DNA of 64,000 nucleotides, taken from the NCBI RefSeq assembly GCF_014202315.1, contig NZ_JACHGN010000004.1, positions 62,001 through 126,000 of the forward strand. The letters are read 5' to 3'. The notes beneath the pieces were generated by a model that saw only the letters and a program-made list of their open reading frames with translations, searched no databases and had not been told where the DNA came from. The position numbers were made by a program, and so were the translations under genes. Below are positions 9,220 through 17,554 of this stretch, one piece after another (the stretch's first letter is position 1; each line of letters begins with the position of its first letter). This stretch comes from Thermocatellispora tengchongensis (lineage in GTDB: Bacteria > Actinomycetota > Actinomycetes > Streptosporangiales > Streptosporangiaceae).

Positions 9220-9282
9220 CGAGCCCCAGGGCACGCGGGACGAGCCCCAGGGCACGCGGGACGAGCCCCAGAGCGCACGGCG
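9220..9282. repeat. 21-bp direct repeats, about three copies
   Basis: The unit CGAGCCCCAGGGCACGCGGGA occurs perfectly twice in tandem (9220-9240, 9241-9261). A third degenerate copy follows. The repeats sit at the start of a 1.45-kb gene-free stretch and do not fall in a credible reading frame. Confidence 0.75.
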
Positions 9283-9379
9283 ACGAGCGCCAGGGCCCAC
9301 GGCGATCCTCAGGGCACGCGGCGAGCCGCACGGCCCGGTGGGCGGGCGGGGGCACGGGCCACGAGGACGGCTCGACCGC

Positions 9380-9935
9380 GACCGACCCACCCCCACCGCC
9401 CCCACCGCCCCGATCGCGACCAGCCCCCGGCCCGCCCACCACCGGCCCGCCCCCAACCAGCCCGAACCCCACCAACCCGACCGCCACTGACCCCACCGAC
9501 CGAATCCCACCGGCCCGACCACCACCGACCCCACCGCAACCGACCTGACCCCCACGGCCCGACCGCCACCGACCCACCACCACCGATCCGACCGGGATCG
9601 GCCCGACCGCCACCGACCCAGCACCACCGCCCCCACCGCCACCGACCGAATCCCACCGACCCCACCGCCACCGACCCACCATCGGCCTGACCCCACCGAC
9701 CGGACCACCACCGACCCCACCGCCACCGGCCCGATCACCAGCGACCGCATCGCCGCCGACCCCACCCCCACCGACCTGCCCCTCACGCCGACGCGCGGGC
9801 CGAAGAAGCTGTGCACGTTCAAGGACCACGGGCCCGACCGCCACCGGCCCGACCACCATCGGCCCGACCGCCACCGACCCAACCCCACCGCCACTGACCG
9901 GACCCCCACCAACCTCAGCGCCACCGACCCGACCA
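9380..9935. repeat. Low-complexity CCACCGACC-rich tract in a gene-free region
   Basis: About 550 bp are built from shuffled short units such as CCCACCGACC, ACCACCGACC and GGCCCGACC, C-rich on the plus strand and G-rich on the minus strand. Open frames through it encode only simple Gly/Val/Ser/Arg or Pro/Thr runs without a ribosome site, so it is treated as non-coding. From 8965 to 10187 I see no gene. The G-rich strand could form quadruplex structures. Confidence 0.7.
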
Positions 9936-10187
9936 CCACCAACCCGGCCGTGGCCGTGGCCCGCCTTGTCCGCCGGGATGCCGCTCCCGGGCCGGTTTTC
10001 GACCGTTCGGCGTCACCGGCGCGGGGACGGGGAATTCGCGGGCCGGAAATCGTAATATCGGCCTGCTCGGATCGGGGAAGCGGCGGCCGGATACGCGTGA
10101 TCCCAGGAAGAGGCCACCGACCGGCAATGTGTCTGCGAAGCCACTTCCGGCCGCACTTGTAAGAAGTGCCGAAATACGGCCCATGGG

Positions 10188-10234
10188 TTGACATGATCTT
10201 TCACTGCCCCTAAACAAGGGGTATGATCTTTCGC
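10188..10234 (+). promoter_or_regulatory. Sigma-70-like promoter with 30-bp-spaced direct repeats
   Basis: TTGACA (10188-10193), 17-nt spacer, TAAACA (10211-10216). Two copies of ATGATCTTTCNC start at 10193 and 10223, exactly 30 bp apart, one overlapping the -35 and one downstream of the -10. CCCC-7 nt-GGGG lies between them. This is the first promoter-like signal before the regulatory genes of the cluster. Confidence 0.45.
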
Positions 10235-10419
10235 GGCACCTGAGATCCGCATGCCACAGCCGCCGCCAGGCGGTCTTCCAGTGTCCATTGGATCTGCCAC
10301 ATGAACACCCCACCGGCAACGCCGCCGGTATATGAAATATCCATTGTGCCCGCAGCCGGTTTAACATCGGGTCGCGCCGCGATGAACCCTCATTAAATCA
10401 CAGGGACCAGGAGGACGTT

Positions 10420-10539
10420 GTGAAGGTCTGCACCCCGGCTCCCGCAGGGACCGGGCCTGCCCTGAGAAGAAGAGGTCCGCGGGCGCGTCGCGCGAACGGC
10501 CGGGCGCCCGCCGGCGGCGGCGATATCGGCGTCCCCTGA
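10420..10539 (+). CDS. Possible small basic protein, 39 aa
   Basis: GTG is preceded by AGGAGG at 5-nt spacing, one of the better ribosome sites in the region. The peptide begins MKVCTPAPAGTGPALRRRGP and is rich in Arg, Pro and Gly with one Cys, ending at TGA 10537-10539. I recognise no family. It could be a leader peptide for the downstream anti-sigma/sigma genes or chance; only the ribosome site supports it. Confidence 0.3.
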   Translation: MKVCTPAPAGTGPALRRRGPRARRANGRAPAGGGDIGVP

Positions 10540-10770
10540 AGCCGAACCACTTCGGCCGAACCGGCGGCGACGCGCGCCGGCCGAATACGAGCCGTTCCCC
10601 GGGAGCCCGCGAAATGCGCCGATTCCCGGAGGGGCCCGGTCGCCCGCGAAATCGCGAAACGCGACCCCAAAGCGGCACCGGGATTTCATGACCGCCATTT
10701 CCTCGACGGCCCGGAGGTGGACCGTCGGCACGGCGCACGCTGGACGCACACCTTCACCAGGGTTTGAGGA

Positions 10771-11139
10771 ATGACATTGGATTTCAGGGACCAGGCCGTT
10801 TCCAACCCGCCCGCGCCCGCCGCGGTCGCATCAGCGCCCACCCCCGAAGCCCATCTGGGACCCCAGCTAATCTGCCAGACTGGCGATGTGGACGAGATGG
10901 CATGTTCGGAGCTGGTAGAGCGCGTTACCGACTATCTCGAAGGCGCACTCCAACCCGACGACCTCCGGCGCGTGCGCGACCATCTGGACGCGTGCGAAAG
11001 CTGTGAAAGTTACGTGGCCCAGATGCGGGCCGCCATCCGGGTGACCGGCAGCCTGTCCGAGGAGGGCACGACCGACGAGGTCGAGACCGGCCTGATCGAG
11101 ATTTACCGACAGTGGATCACCGAGCGGGACGACAAGTGA
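10771..11139 (+). CDS. Zinc-finger anti-sigma factor (RsrA/ZAS type)
   Basis: The C-terminal half shows MACSELVERVTDYLEGAL followed by HLDACESC, the C...H-x3-C-x2-C zinc signature of ZAS anti-sigma factors. The protein is cytosolic, with no membrane segment. The start is uncertain. ATG 10771 gives 122 aa with a disordered Pro/Ala-rich leader and a poorly placed GAGGA; GTG 10888 or ATG 10897 would give a compact protein of about 80 aa. Its stop overlaps the GTG start of the ECF sigma factor (GTGA), so the two are coupled. The anti-sigma gene comes first, the reverse of the common order. Confidence 0.82.
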   Translation: MTLDFRDQAVSNPPAPAAVASAPTPEAHLGPQLICQTGDVDEMACSELVERVTDYLEGALQPDDLRRVRDHLDACESCESYVAQMRAAIRVTGSLSEEGTTDEVETGLIEIYRQWITERDDK

Positions 11140-11765
11140 CCGAGGTGGATCTACAGGCGTTACTTCGCGGCGACGAGAACGCCTTCAAGGAACTGGTGCG
11201 CGCCTACAATCCGACCCTGCTCCGGCTCGCCCTCGTCTACTCGCCCACCCGCGAGGTCGCCGAGGAGACCGTCCAGGAAACCTGGATCGCGGTGCTGCGC
11301 GGCCTCGCTGGATTCGAGGGCAGATCCGCGTTGCGCACCTGGATCTGCCGCATCCTCATCAACATCGCCCACCGCCGCTCCGCGACCGAGACCCGGTCGC
11401 TGCCGTTCTCCAGCCTCGGCGACTCCGACGACGGCGGGCCCTCCGTCTCCCCGGAGCGGTTCCTGCAGTCGGGCCCGTACGCCGGGCACTGGGCGATCCC
11501 GCCCTTCGACCTGTCGGACGTGCCCGAGCACCGGCTGCTCTCGCGCGAGCTCAAGGAGGTCGTGGCCCAGGAGATCTCCCGGCTGTCCAGCACCCAGCGC
11601 GCCGTGATCACCATGCGCGACGTGGAGGGCTGGAGCACCGACGAGGTGTGCGAGACCCTCGGCATCGAGCACGGCAACGTGCGCGTGGCGCTCCACCGGG
11701 CGCGCAGCCGGGTCCGCGCCGCGTTGGAACGCTACCTGTCTCCCGAGGTCAGCGGCGTGAAATAG
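11136..11765 (+). CDS. ECF-type RNA polymerase sigma factor
   Basis: A 209-aa group 4 sigma factor. Region 2 lies at about residues 20-85, including VAEETVQETWIAVLRG and the DNA-melting stretch ALRTWICRILINIA. Region 4 lies at about 145-200 as a helix-turn-helix (VEGWSTDEVCETLGIEHGNV). A 45-residue linker rich in Ser/Pro separates them. Starting at the GTG overlapping the upstream stop removes a spurious 8-residue extension. It is presumably held by the adjacent anti-sigma factor. It may control its own operon and the MFS gene downstream. Confidence 0.93.
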   Translation: MTEVDLQALLRGDENAFKELVRAYNPTLLRLALVYSPTREVAEETVQETWIAVLRGLAGFEGRSALRTWICRILINIAHRRSATETRSLPFSSLGDSDDGGPSVSPERFLQSGPYAGHWAIPPFDLSDVPEHRLLSRELKEVVAQEISRLSSTQRAVITMRDVEGWSTDEVCETLGIEHGNVRVALHRARSRVRAALERYLSPEVSGVK

Positions 11766-11784
11766 CCGCCGCGCGAAATTGCCC

Positions 11785-11825
11785 GGAACAAGTCTGTAAC
11801 GAACGCTCCCCGCCGCCCCTCTAAG
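11785..11825 (+). promoter_or_regulatory. Candidate ECF-dependent promoter before the MFS gene
   Basis: The short gap between sigma factor and transporter contains GGAAC (11785) and TGTAAC (11795-11800), followed 18 nt later by CTCTAAG (11819-11825). These resemble the AAC-type -35 and short -10 elements of ECF promoters. No second copy was found in the window to confirm a regulon motif. Confidence 0.28.
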
Positions 11826-11882
11826 GCTCGGCAGACAAAACCGGCCGCCCTCACGGGGCGGAGATCACAGGGAGTGCTTCGG

Positions 11883-13160
11883 ATGACGACGACGACCACC
11901 AAGGAGCCGCCGGGCGGTCAGAGCACCGCCGACAGCGGCTTTCGCGCGTACGCCAAGGTGGTGCGCACACGCGGCATGCGCGCCTGGACCTTCATCGTGC
12001 TGTGCCAGCGCCTGCCGATCGCGATGTCGCCGCTCGCACTGGTCTACATCGGCCACCACGCGGGATCCTCCTACGCCGTCGGCGCGCTGCTCGCGGGGGC
12101 GTTCGCCTTCGCCGAGGCGCTCGCCGCCGGCGTGATGGGCCGCCGCTTCGACCGCCGCGCCGCCGGCCCCGAGCTGCGGCTCGTGCTCACGTTGCAGGCC
12201 GCGGCGCTGTTCCTGCTCGGCGTGCCGGCACTGGTCCAGCCGGGCCTGCTGCCCGTGTGGGCGCTGGTCGTCCTGGCCGCGCTCGCCGGAGGCATCGCCT
12301 CCGGCGCCCATGGCGGACTGCGCGCCCTGCTCCTGCGCACCGTCGATCCCTCGGGCCACCACGCCGCGCTCAGCCTGGAGTCCACGCTCACCACGCTGCT
12401 GTGGGCCGTCGGCCCGGCGGTGGTCGGGCTGATCGCGCTGTTCGCGGGCGAGATCTGGCCGACCGTCGTGATCGGCGTCATCGCCGCCGTCGGCGCGGTC
12501 GCCGCCGGCGCGCTGCGCGACAGCGGCCCCGTGTCCTCCGGGCACGAGAAGGCCGCCGACGTACGCGTGTGGCGGCTGAGCTGGCCGGCGCTGTTCCAGG
12601 AGGGCGCGGTCATGATGTGCGTCGGCGCCGCCTACACCGGCCTGCCGTCGCTGCTCGAACTCGTCGGCTCCGACCCCGGCGTGGCGGGCCCGGTGCTCGC
12701 CCTGTTCGCCGGCGCCGGCCTGATCGGCGGCCTGATCTACGGCAGCCGCACCTGGCCGGGCGCGTACCGCACCCAGAGCTTCGCGCTGGTGCTCGCGGTC
12801 ATCGTCGTCGTCGCGGTCGCGGTGGTCACCCCGACGGCCGCCACCATCATCACGCTGCTGATCATCTCCGGCTTCGCGGGCACGCCGGCGCTCACCGCGC
12901 GGGCGGCCGGCATGCAGGAGCTGCTGCCCGAGCGGGTCTGGGCCACCGGCTTCTCCGGCCTGTACGCCGCGGGCGGGATCGGGTTCGCCGCCTCCGGGAT
13001 CGTCGTGGCGGCTCTGCTCGAAGCGGCGGGCATCCGCGTCTCGCTGCTGGTGTGCGTCGCCCTCGCCGCCGCGGCCGCCCTGATCAGCGGCGCCGCCGAG
13101 TCACGCATGGCCAGGTCCCGGATGGCCGCCCAGGCGCGCGACCACGCCGCGACGGCCTGA
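11883..13160 (+). CDS. MFS-type multidrug/metabolite exporter
   Basis: A 425-aa protein with about twelve hydrophobic segments and a central hydrophilic loop near residue 200. This is the layout of major facilitator superfamily proteins, although no strong motif A is visible. The cytosolic N-terminus begins with a run of Thr. ATG 11883 has GGGAG 8 nt upstream. It follows the ECF sigma gene by 117 nt and precedes the SARP gene, so export of the cluster product or self-resistance is likely. Confidence 0.8.
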   Translation: MTTTTTKEPPGGQSTADSGFRAYAKVVRTRGMRAWTFIVLCQRLPIAMSPLALVYIGHHAGSSYAVGALLAGAFAFAEALAAGVMGRRFDRRAAGPELRLVLTLQAAALFLLGVPALVQPGLLPVWALVVLAALAGGIASGAHGGLRALLLRTVDPSGHHAALSLESTLTTLLWAVGPAVVGLIALFAGEIWPTVVIGVIAAVGAVAAGALRDSGPVSSGHEKAADVRVWRLSWPALFQEGAVMMCVGAAYTGLPSLLELVGSDPGVAGPVLALFAGAGLIGGLIYGSRTWPGAYRTQSFALVLAVIVVVAVAVVTPTAATIITLLIISGFAGTPALTARAAGMQELLPERVWATGFSGLYAAGGIGFAASGIVVAALLEAAGIRVSLLVCVALAAAAALISGAAESRMARSRMAAQARDHAATA

Positions 13161-13301
13161 CTCACCCCGCTCTCCCACCGTTCCATGGCACGACCGAAGA
13201 CGCCGGCCGGCGGCCGGCCGGGCCTCCTCGCCGATGCCGCCGGTTCGACGTCCGCATATAGCGCAACTTTCCACCTTTAATAGGCCAGGAGAAAAACCAC
13301 C

Positions 13302-14156
13302 ATGTTGCTGCATTCCGGACCACGACCCTTCCAGACGGTGACCGATCCCATCCCATCGCACGCCGGCGCGCTCCGCCCCCACCCCGAGGCCGTCCACCCG
13401 TACGCCGCGGCTCCGGGCGCGAAGACCGCCACCGAGGGGCCCGAGGTTCCCGGCGCGTCCACGCTGAAGCTGCTCGGCGGCTTCCGGCTCGTCCTGGACG
13501 GGGTGCCGGTCACCGTCAGCCCCAGGGCGCAGCGCCTGCTCACCGTGCTGGTCTGCCTGGGCAGGCACGCGCCCCGCAGCACGGTCGCCAACACGCTGTG
13601 GCCGGACAACCTGAGCACGCGCGCCCACGCCAACCTGCGTACCATCCTGTACCGGCTGCAACGGGTCTGCCCCGGCCTCGTGCTGTCCACCACGCGCGAC
13701 CTGTGGCTGTCGCCCGAGCTGCACGTGGACGTCGAGCACTCCCGCGCCATGGCGATCGAGCTGCTCAACACCCGCCCCGGCGCGGAACCGGCACTCCTGG
13801 AACGCGTGCACTGGACCGACTTCGCCGAGGACATGCTGCCCGAGTGGGACACCTCCTGGCTGGCCGACCACCAGTTCTGCTACCAGCGCCTCCGTCTCGA
13901 CGCACTGGAGCGGCTGTCCGACCTGCTGGTACAGGAGCAGATGTACGGCGCGGCGGTGCAGGCCGCCCTCATGGTCGTCCAGACCGACCCCCTCCGCGAC
14001 ACCGCGCACGAGGCGCTCATCCGGGCCTATGTCGCCCAGGGCAACCGCAACGACGCGATCAGCCACTACCGCGCGTACCGTCGCCAGCTCCGCGACGAAC
14101 TCGGCCTGGAGCCCGCCATGGCCGTAGGCCAGATGCTGTGGAGCGACGCGGCCTGA
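13302..14156 (+). CDS. SARP-family transcriptional activator (OmpR-type DNA-binding plus BTAD)
   Basis: A 284-aa regulator of the Streptomyces antibiotic regulatory protein type. After a 50-residue Pro-rich leader, LKLLGGFRLVLDGVPV opens the winged-helix domain, with NLRTILYRLQRV as recognition region. The bacterial transcriptional activation domain follows, ending in AYVAQGNRNDAISHYRAYRR and LGLEP. AGGAG lies 10 nt before the ATG. SARPs bind direct heptad repeats spaced 11 bp overlapping the -35 region. Such a site is present at 21193-21231 before the large plus-strand operon, making this the likely cluster-situated activator. Confidence 0.92.
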   Translation: MLLHSGPRPFQTVTDPIPSHAGALRPHPEAVHPYAAAPGAKTATEGPEVPGASTLKLLGGFRLVLDGVPVTVSPRAQRLLTVLVCLGRHAPRSTVANTLWPDNLSTRAHANLRTILYRLQRVCPGLVLSTTRDLWLSPELHVDVEHSRAMAIELLNTRPGAEPALLERVHWTDFAEDMLPEWDTSWLADHQFCYQRLRLDALERLSDLLVQEQMYGAAVQAALMVVQTDPLRDTAHEALIRAYVAQGNRNDAISHYRAYRRQLRDELGLEPAMAVGQMLWSDAA

Positions 14157-14167
14157 CACCGGCCCGC

Positions 14168-14206
14168 CACACAGCACCGCCACACAGCACCGCCACACAG
14201 CACCGC
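14168..14206. repeat. Three perfect copies of a 13-bp tandem repeat
   Basis: The unit CACACAGCACCGC occurs three times head to tail directly after the SARP gene. The stretch 14157-14961 holds this repeat and a gene remnant; otherwise I see nothing functional in it. Confidence 0.85.
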
Positions 14207-14580
14207 CACAACGGGGAAGCGCCACAGGGGCGCAACGGGGCGACCTGACCCGCTCCACACCGGACCGGCTCAGACGGGGCGAACGGGACGGGGCCCACGG
14301 GGAACCACACCACACACCGGCCACCACCGGCCGATCCACCATGCGCCCGCACCCCCCACCTTCCTCACCGACCGCAGGCAGCCATCCATAAGGGCTCCCA
14401 TCCACTCCAGAGGGACACCACCCACCTCACATCCCCCGAACCCGCGGGTCCCATCCTCCGAGGGACACCGCGCCCCCCACCCACGGAAACCCCGAGCCGA
14501 GACACGCCCCCACGGCCATCCCCCCGCATGCCGAGGCGCGGCGCATCGCTCCGATGCCTCCCACCGGACCCGGCCCTGGC

Positions 14581-14781
14581 GGTGGCCTCGGGCCGGCCCC
14601 AGTAGCCCCGCATGAGCAGGACGCCGTGGACCTGGAGCTCAGCAGACTCGCCGGGCGGGAAGGGCTTGCCCGCCGGGTCCACCGCCCGCACGTCCATCAG
14701 CGGCGAGGTCCACCCGGCCGATCCCGGGCCCGTGGCGAGCGGCCCGGTCGCGCTGCAGACGCTGCCGAGGGCCTCGGGGAT
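14581..14781 (-). pseudogene. Remnant of an AMP-forming acyl-CoA synthetase/adenylating enzyme
   Basis: A minus-strand frame reads IPEALGSVCSATGPLATG, then MDVRAVDPAGKPFPPGES, then LMRGYWGRPEAT. This matches the C-terminal core of ANL-superfamily adenylating enzymes: G-P ahead of the V-D-x-x-G-x-x-x-P-x-G-E motif and the GYW-x-x-P-E-A-T motif. Homology is lost on both sides, and the upstream P-loop and downstream TGD hinge are absent. It is a decayed fragment of about 67 codons between the SARP gene and the nucleotide operon. Confidence 0.7.
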
Positions 14782-14961
14782 GACGGACCGGGGCATGGCC
14801 TTACGCGGGCGCTCGGGCGGGTTGACCGGCGTCGCCTGTCCTCCGGCCGCCCGGTTCCGCGTCACCAGCCCGACCCCGTCCCCCGCCCGCAGCCCCGAAG
14901 GAGCGCGTCTGTCAGGTGGGCTCCGCGGTGAAGTGCGACCGGCGGCGGCCGGAAGGGACGC

Positions 14962-15930
14962 TCAGCCGAGTACGCCGGTGCCGTCGGCCGGGATCTCGGT
15001 GATCCGGGCATCAGGCGGGGCGGGGCCGATGCCCAGGGCGGACACCGCCGCGAGCGCCGCGGCGACCTGGCGGTCGGCGGAGGTGTGCCAGCCGCACAGC
15101 TCGCCGATGAGCCGGGGCGGCACCAGCAGACGGCGGTGCACCGTGCCCGTGGCGGGATCGGGGGCGGCCGGGCCGACCGCCGTGATCGCGGCGGCCATCC
15201 GGACCCGGGCCACCGGACGGCGACCGGGGGTGGTGTCCAGGAGGTAGCCGAGGTAGACCGGATCGGTCATCTCCATCTGCGTCTCCTCGCGGACCTCGCG
15301 CACGGCCGTGGCCGCCGCGTCACGGCCCTCGGCGCGCTCCACGGTGCCCCCGGGCAGCCCGCAGATGCCGTTGACGTCGACGTAGACCACCACCCGGCCG
15401 TCGGGGGCGAACAGCCACACCCAGGAGTGGCGGATCTTCAGGTCGTCGGGGACGGGTTCCTCGTGCCAGATCCAGGCGGCGCCGCTGTGCAGCCACGGCG
15501 CGATCCCGAACTCGCGCATGGCGGCGAGGACCCCCGGCGTGACGCCGTTCTCCAGGTACTCCGTCGTGCACGCCGCTCGGGCGCGCAGGGCGACGTCGAT
15601 GCGGCGCGCCTCGTCGGGGCGCATGTCGACCTCGGCGGGCCGGGCGAAGGCCGCGGTCGGCGACGTGCCGATGCGCCGGGCCGCCGAGAGGCCCGCCTCG
15701 CCGCCGTCGAAGACGTAGTGGGGGGCGTCGTCCACGCTGTCGAGGACCAGCGGCCGTCCCAGGCGCGGCGCCAGCCCGACCGCGGCCGAGACCGCGCGCA
15801 GGGCCGCCTGGCGGGGTGTCTCGCGGGAGGCGAGCGCGGCCCGCGGCAGCCGCCATCGGCCGCCCGCGGACCGGACGAGCAGCACCCGACCGTCGTGGTG
15901 GGTGACGAGCGAGGACGCGGTCGCCGTCAT
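14962..15930 (-). CDS. Tandem Nudix hydrolase-like protein
   Basis: A 322-aa protein with two Nudix folds. The first (about residues 5-75) has a degenerate box ending ALRAVSAAVGL, with the metal-binding Glu residues missing. The second (about 165-290) has GGTVERAEGRDAAATAVREV followed by REET, a near-canonical Nudix box with two extra residues before REV. It is therefore likely the catalytic domain that hydrolyses a nucleoside diphosphate linkage. ATG 15930 lies 4 nt after the HprK-like stop. It is the last gene of the seven-gene nucleotide operon; it may release or clean up a nucleotide intermediate. Confidence 0.82.
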   Translation of the reverse strand: MTATASSLVTHHDGRVLLVRSAGGRWRLPRAALASRETPRQAALRAVSAAVGLAPRLGRPLVLDSVDDAPHYVFDGGEAGLSAARRIGTSPTAAFARPAEVDMRPDEARRIDVALRARAACTTEYLENGVTPGVLAAMREFGIAPWLHSGAAWIWHEEPVPDDLKIRHSWVWLFAPDGRVVVYVDVNGICGLPGGTVERAEGRDAAATAVREVREETQMEMTDPVYLGYLLDTTPGRRPVARVRMAAAITAVGPAAPDPATGTVHRRLLVPPRLIGELCGWHTSADRQVAAALAAVSALGIGPAPPDARITEIPADGTGVLG

Positions 15931-15934
15931 CGTT

Positions 15935-17005
15935 CTATTCTGCAACCCCGGACCGCGCGGCGAGCTCGTCGAGCAGCGCGGCCGTGGACGCCGCGAGCGC
16001 GCCCATCGACTGCGTCAGCCGGTAGCAGCGCACCGTGGCGACGAGCCGATCGACCAGGCGCTGCCTGCGCGCGAGGTCCGTGCCGGGGAACCAGTCGGCC
16101 AGGAACGGGTCGTACTTCGTGCCCTGGAGCTCGATGTGCTCGTCGAGCATGGCCCGTGCGGTCTCGCCGCCGAGCCTGGTCAGCGCGGGCGCGGTGGCGG
16201 AGGAGTCGAACGCGGGGAACACCAGGGCGTCCACCGCGTGCTCGTCGATGAGCACGCAGCCGGTGACCTCGGCCAGCTCCGCGGGACGCACCCACAACGA
16301 CCCCGGCAGCACGTCGCCCGACGTCGTGGCGAGCGATTCGGTCGTACGATGCTTGCCGGCGAAGGTGTTGGTCGGATGGTCGCCGCTGGACAGCAGCCGC
16401 GTCAGCCGGATGTTCGACTCGGCCAGCGTCAGCAGCGAGTCGGTGCGGATGTTGACCGTGCGCGGGGAGCCGTATCCGGTGAGGCCGCCGCCGGGCGATT
16501 CCACGAGGGCCAGGTCGTCGTTGGAGACGAAGCCGGCGCCGCCGTGCACCAGCGCGCTCAGGATGCTGGAGGTCTTCCCGGAGCGCTTGCCCCCCACGAA
16601 GGCCACGCCGCGCCCGCGCAGCGACACCAGGCCGCCGTGCAGCAGCAGGTCGCCCGCCTGGTACGCCTGCCATCGCAGCATGTGCCTGACCGAGCGGAGC
16701 ACCTGCTGGGTGCGCCACTTGGGCGAGCCGGAGGAGACCCAGACGGCCCGCCGCCCGTCGTGCACCCACAGGACCCGGTCGGGCTCGTAGTCGGAGGACA
16801 GGATCAGCCGCTGCCATCCCGGCTCCCTGGGCGGCCCGGGGCGTACCAGGACCGAGGGCAGGCCGTCGCGGCCCGCGTCGTCGCCGGGACCGACGGTGAT
16901 GAACGGCCGGGTGAGCGCGACCAGCTCCATCACGACGTCGGCCGGCGCGGAGACGTGCACGGCCGCGGATCGGACCCGCGCGCACGCGGTGACATACTCA
17001 CTCAT
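15935..17005 (-). CDS. HPr kinase-like (HprK-type P-loop) protein
   Basis: A 356-aa protein. After about 110 N-terminal residues without a recognised fold it shows LLHGGLVSLRGRGVAFVGGK followed by RSGKTS, a Walker A loop in the setting typical of HprK-like kinases. SNDDLALV follows at the Walker-B-like position. HprK-type enzymes phosphorylate Ser/Thr on proteins or peptides, and homologues are known to tailor some lasso peptides. There is no HPr, PTS or lasso machinery here, so a small-molecule or partner-protein target is more likely. ATG 17005 overlaps the stop of the preceding gene (ATGA). Confidence 0.75.
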   Translation of the reverse strand: MSEYVTACARVRSAAVHVSAPADVVMELVALTRPFITVGPGDDAGRDGLPSVLVRPGPPREPGWQRLILSSDYEPDRVLWVHDGRRAVWVSSGSPKWRTQQVLRSVRHMLRWQAYQAGDLLLHGGLVSLRGRGVAFVGGKRSGKTSSILSALVHGGAGFVSNDDLALVESPGGGLTGYGSPRTVNIRTDSLLTLAESNIRLTRLLSSGDHPTNTFAGKHRTTESLATTSGDVLPGSLWVRPAELAEVTGCVLIDEHAVDALVFPAFDSSATAPALTRLGGETARAMLDEHIELQGTKYDPFLADWFPGTDLARRQRLVDRLVATVRCYRLTQSMGALAASTAALLDELAARSGVAE

Positions 17006-17538
17006 TTGACGAGCGTCTCCCAGTGCCGGTCGCGGTAGATCTTCGACTTCTGCGGGCCGATGGAGCCCTGGTACTTGCCCTTGTAGAGGGTGATCTTGCC
17101 CTTCGGCTTCCAGAAGGTCATCTGGGCGATCCGCATGCCGGGGTACACGCGCAGCGCCAGGGTGGAGAACAGTTGGAAGGTGATGGTGCCGATCGAGCCG
17201 ATGTCGATGAGGTCCGCGGTCACATGCACGAACAGCCCGGCCCGCGCGGTGCTCGACTTGGCGTGCACCAGCGGCACGTACTTCGTGCTGCCCACGATCT
17301 CGCGGGACGAGCCCAGGCAGAAGCTCAACGGCTCAAGCGTGAGGCCGTCCTCGGGAATCTTGACCTCGACGACCTCCGGCTCCACTCTCGGGTCGATGAT
17401 CGGGTCGCAGTAACGCAGGATCGTGTCGCCCAGAGTCAGATCGATGCTGTTCGGGTTGATGTGATCGGCATTGAACGGGGTGACGGTGATCTCGTCCGCC
17501 TCAACCCTGCTGCGGATCTCGTGGCCGCTGAGAATCAC
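17002..17538 (-). CDS. dCTP deaminase/dUTPase-fold protein, catalytic Glu replaced by Gln
   Basis: 178 aa, close to the usual dCTP deaminase length. NPNSIDLTLGD matches the N-terminal DCD signature. KSSTARAGLFVHVTADLIDI aligns with the family's RSSxARxGLxxHxTAxxxDxG, and YPGMRIAQMTFW with the C-terminal nucleotide-binding strand. By eye the catalytic Glu (LE of GxxGxxxLE; E138 in Escherichia coli Dcd) is Gln here (GTITFQLF), and the first Arg of RSS is Lys. Simple dCTP deamination is therefore doubtful. GTG 17538 lies 16 nt after the second paralogue's stop. It may be a non-deaminating binder or work with the neighbouring paralogue. Confidence 0.85.
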   Translation of the reverse strand: MILSGHEIRSRVEADEITVTPFNADHINPNSIDLTLGDTILRYCDPIIDPRVEPEVVEVKIPEDGLTLEPLSFCLGSSREIVGSTKYVPLVHAKSSTARAGLFVHVTADLIDIGSIGTITFQLFSTLALRVYPGMRIAQMTFWKPKGKITLYKGKYQGSIGPQKSKIYRDRHWETLVK

Positions 17539-17554
17539 GGTGGTCTCGAATCTC

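Noticed and set aside
9026-10194. Minus-strand frames encoding Gly/Val/Arg/Trp repeat proteins
   Set aside because: They arise from the simple CCACCGACC-type DNA, change frame without consequence and have no start signals; treated as non-coding repeats.
15935-17005. Lasso peptide or other RiPP cluster indicated by the HprK-like gene
   Set aside because: No precursor, RRE/leader protease or asparagine-synthetase-like cyclase is visible within 20 kb.
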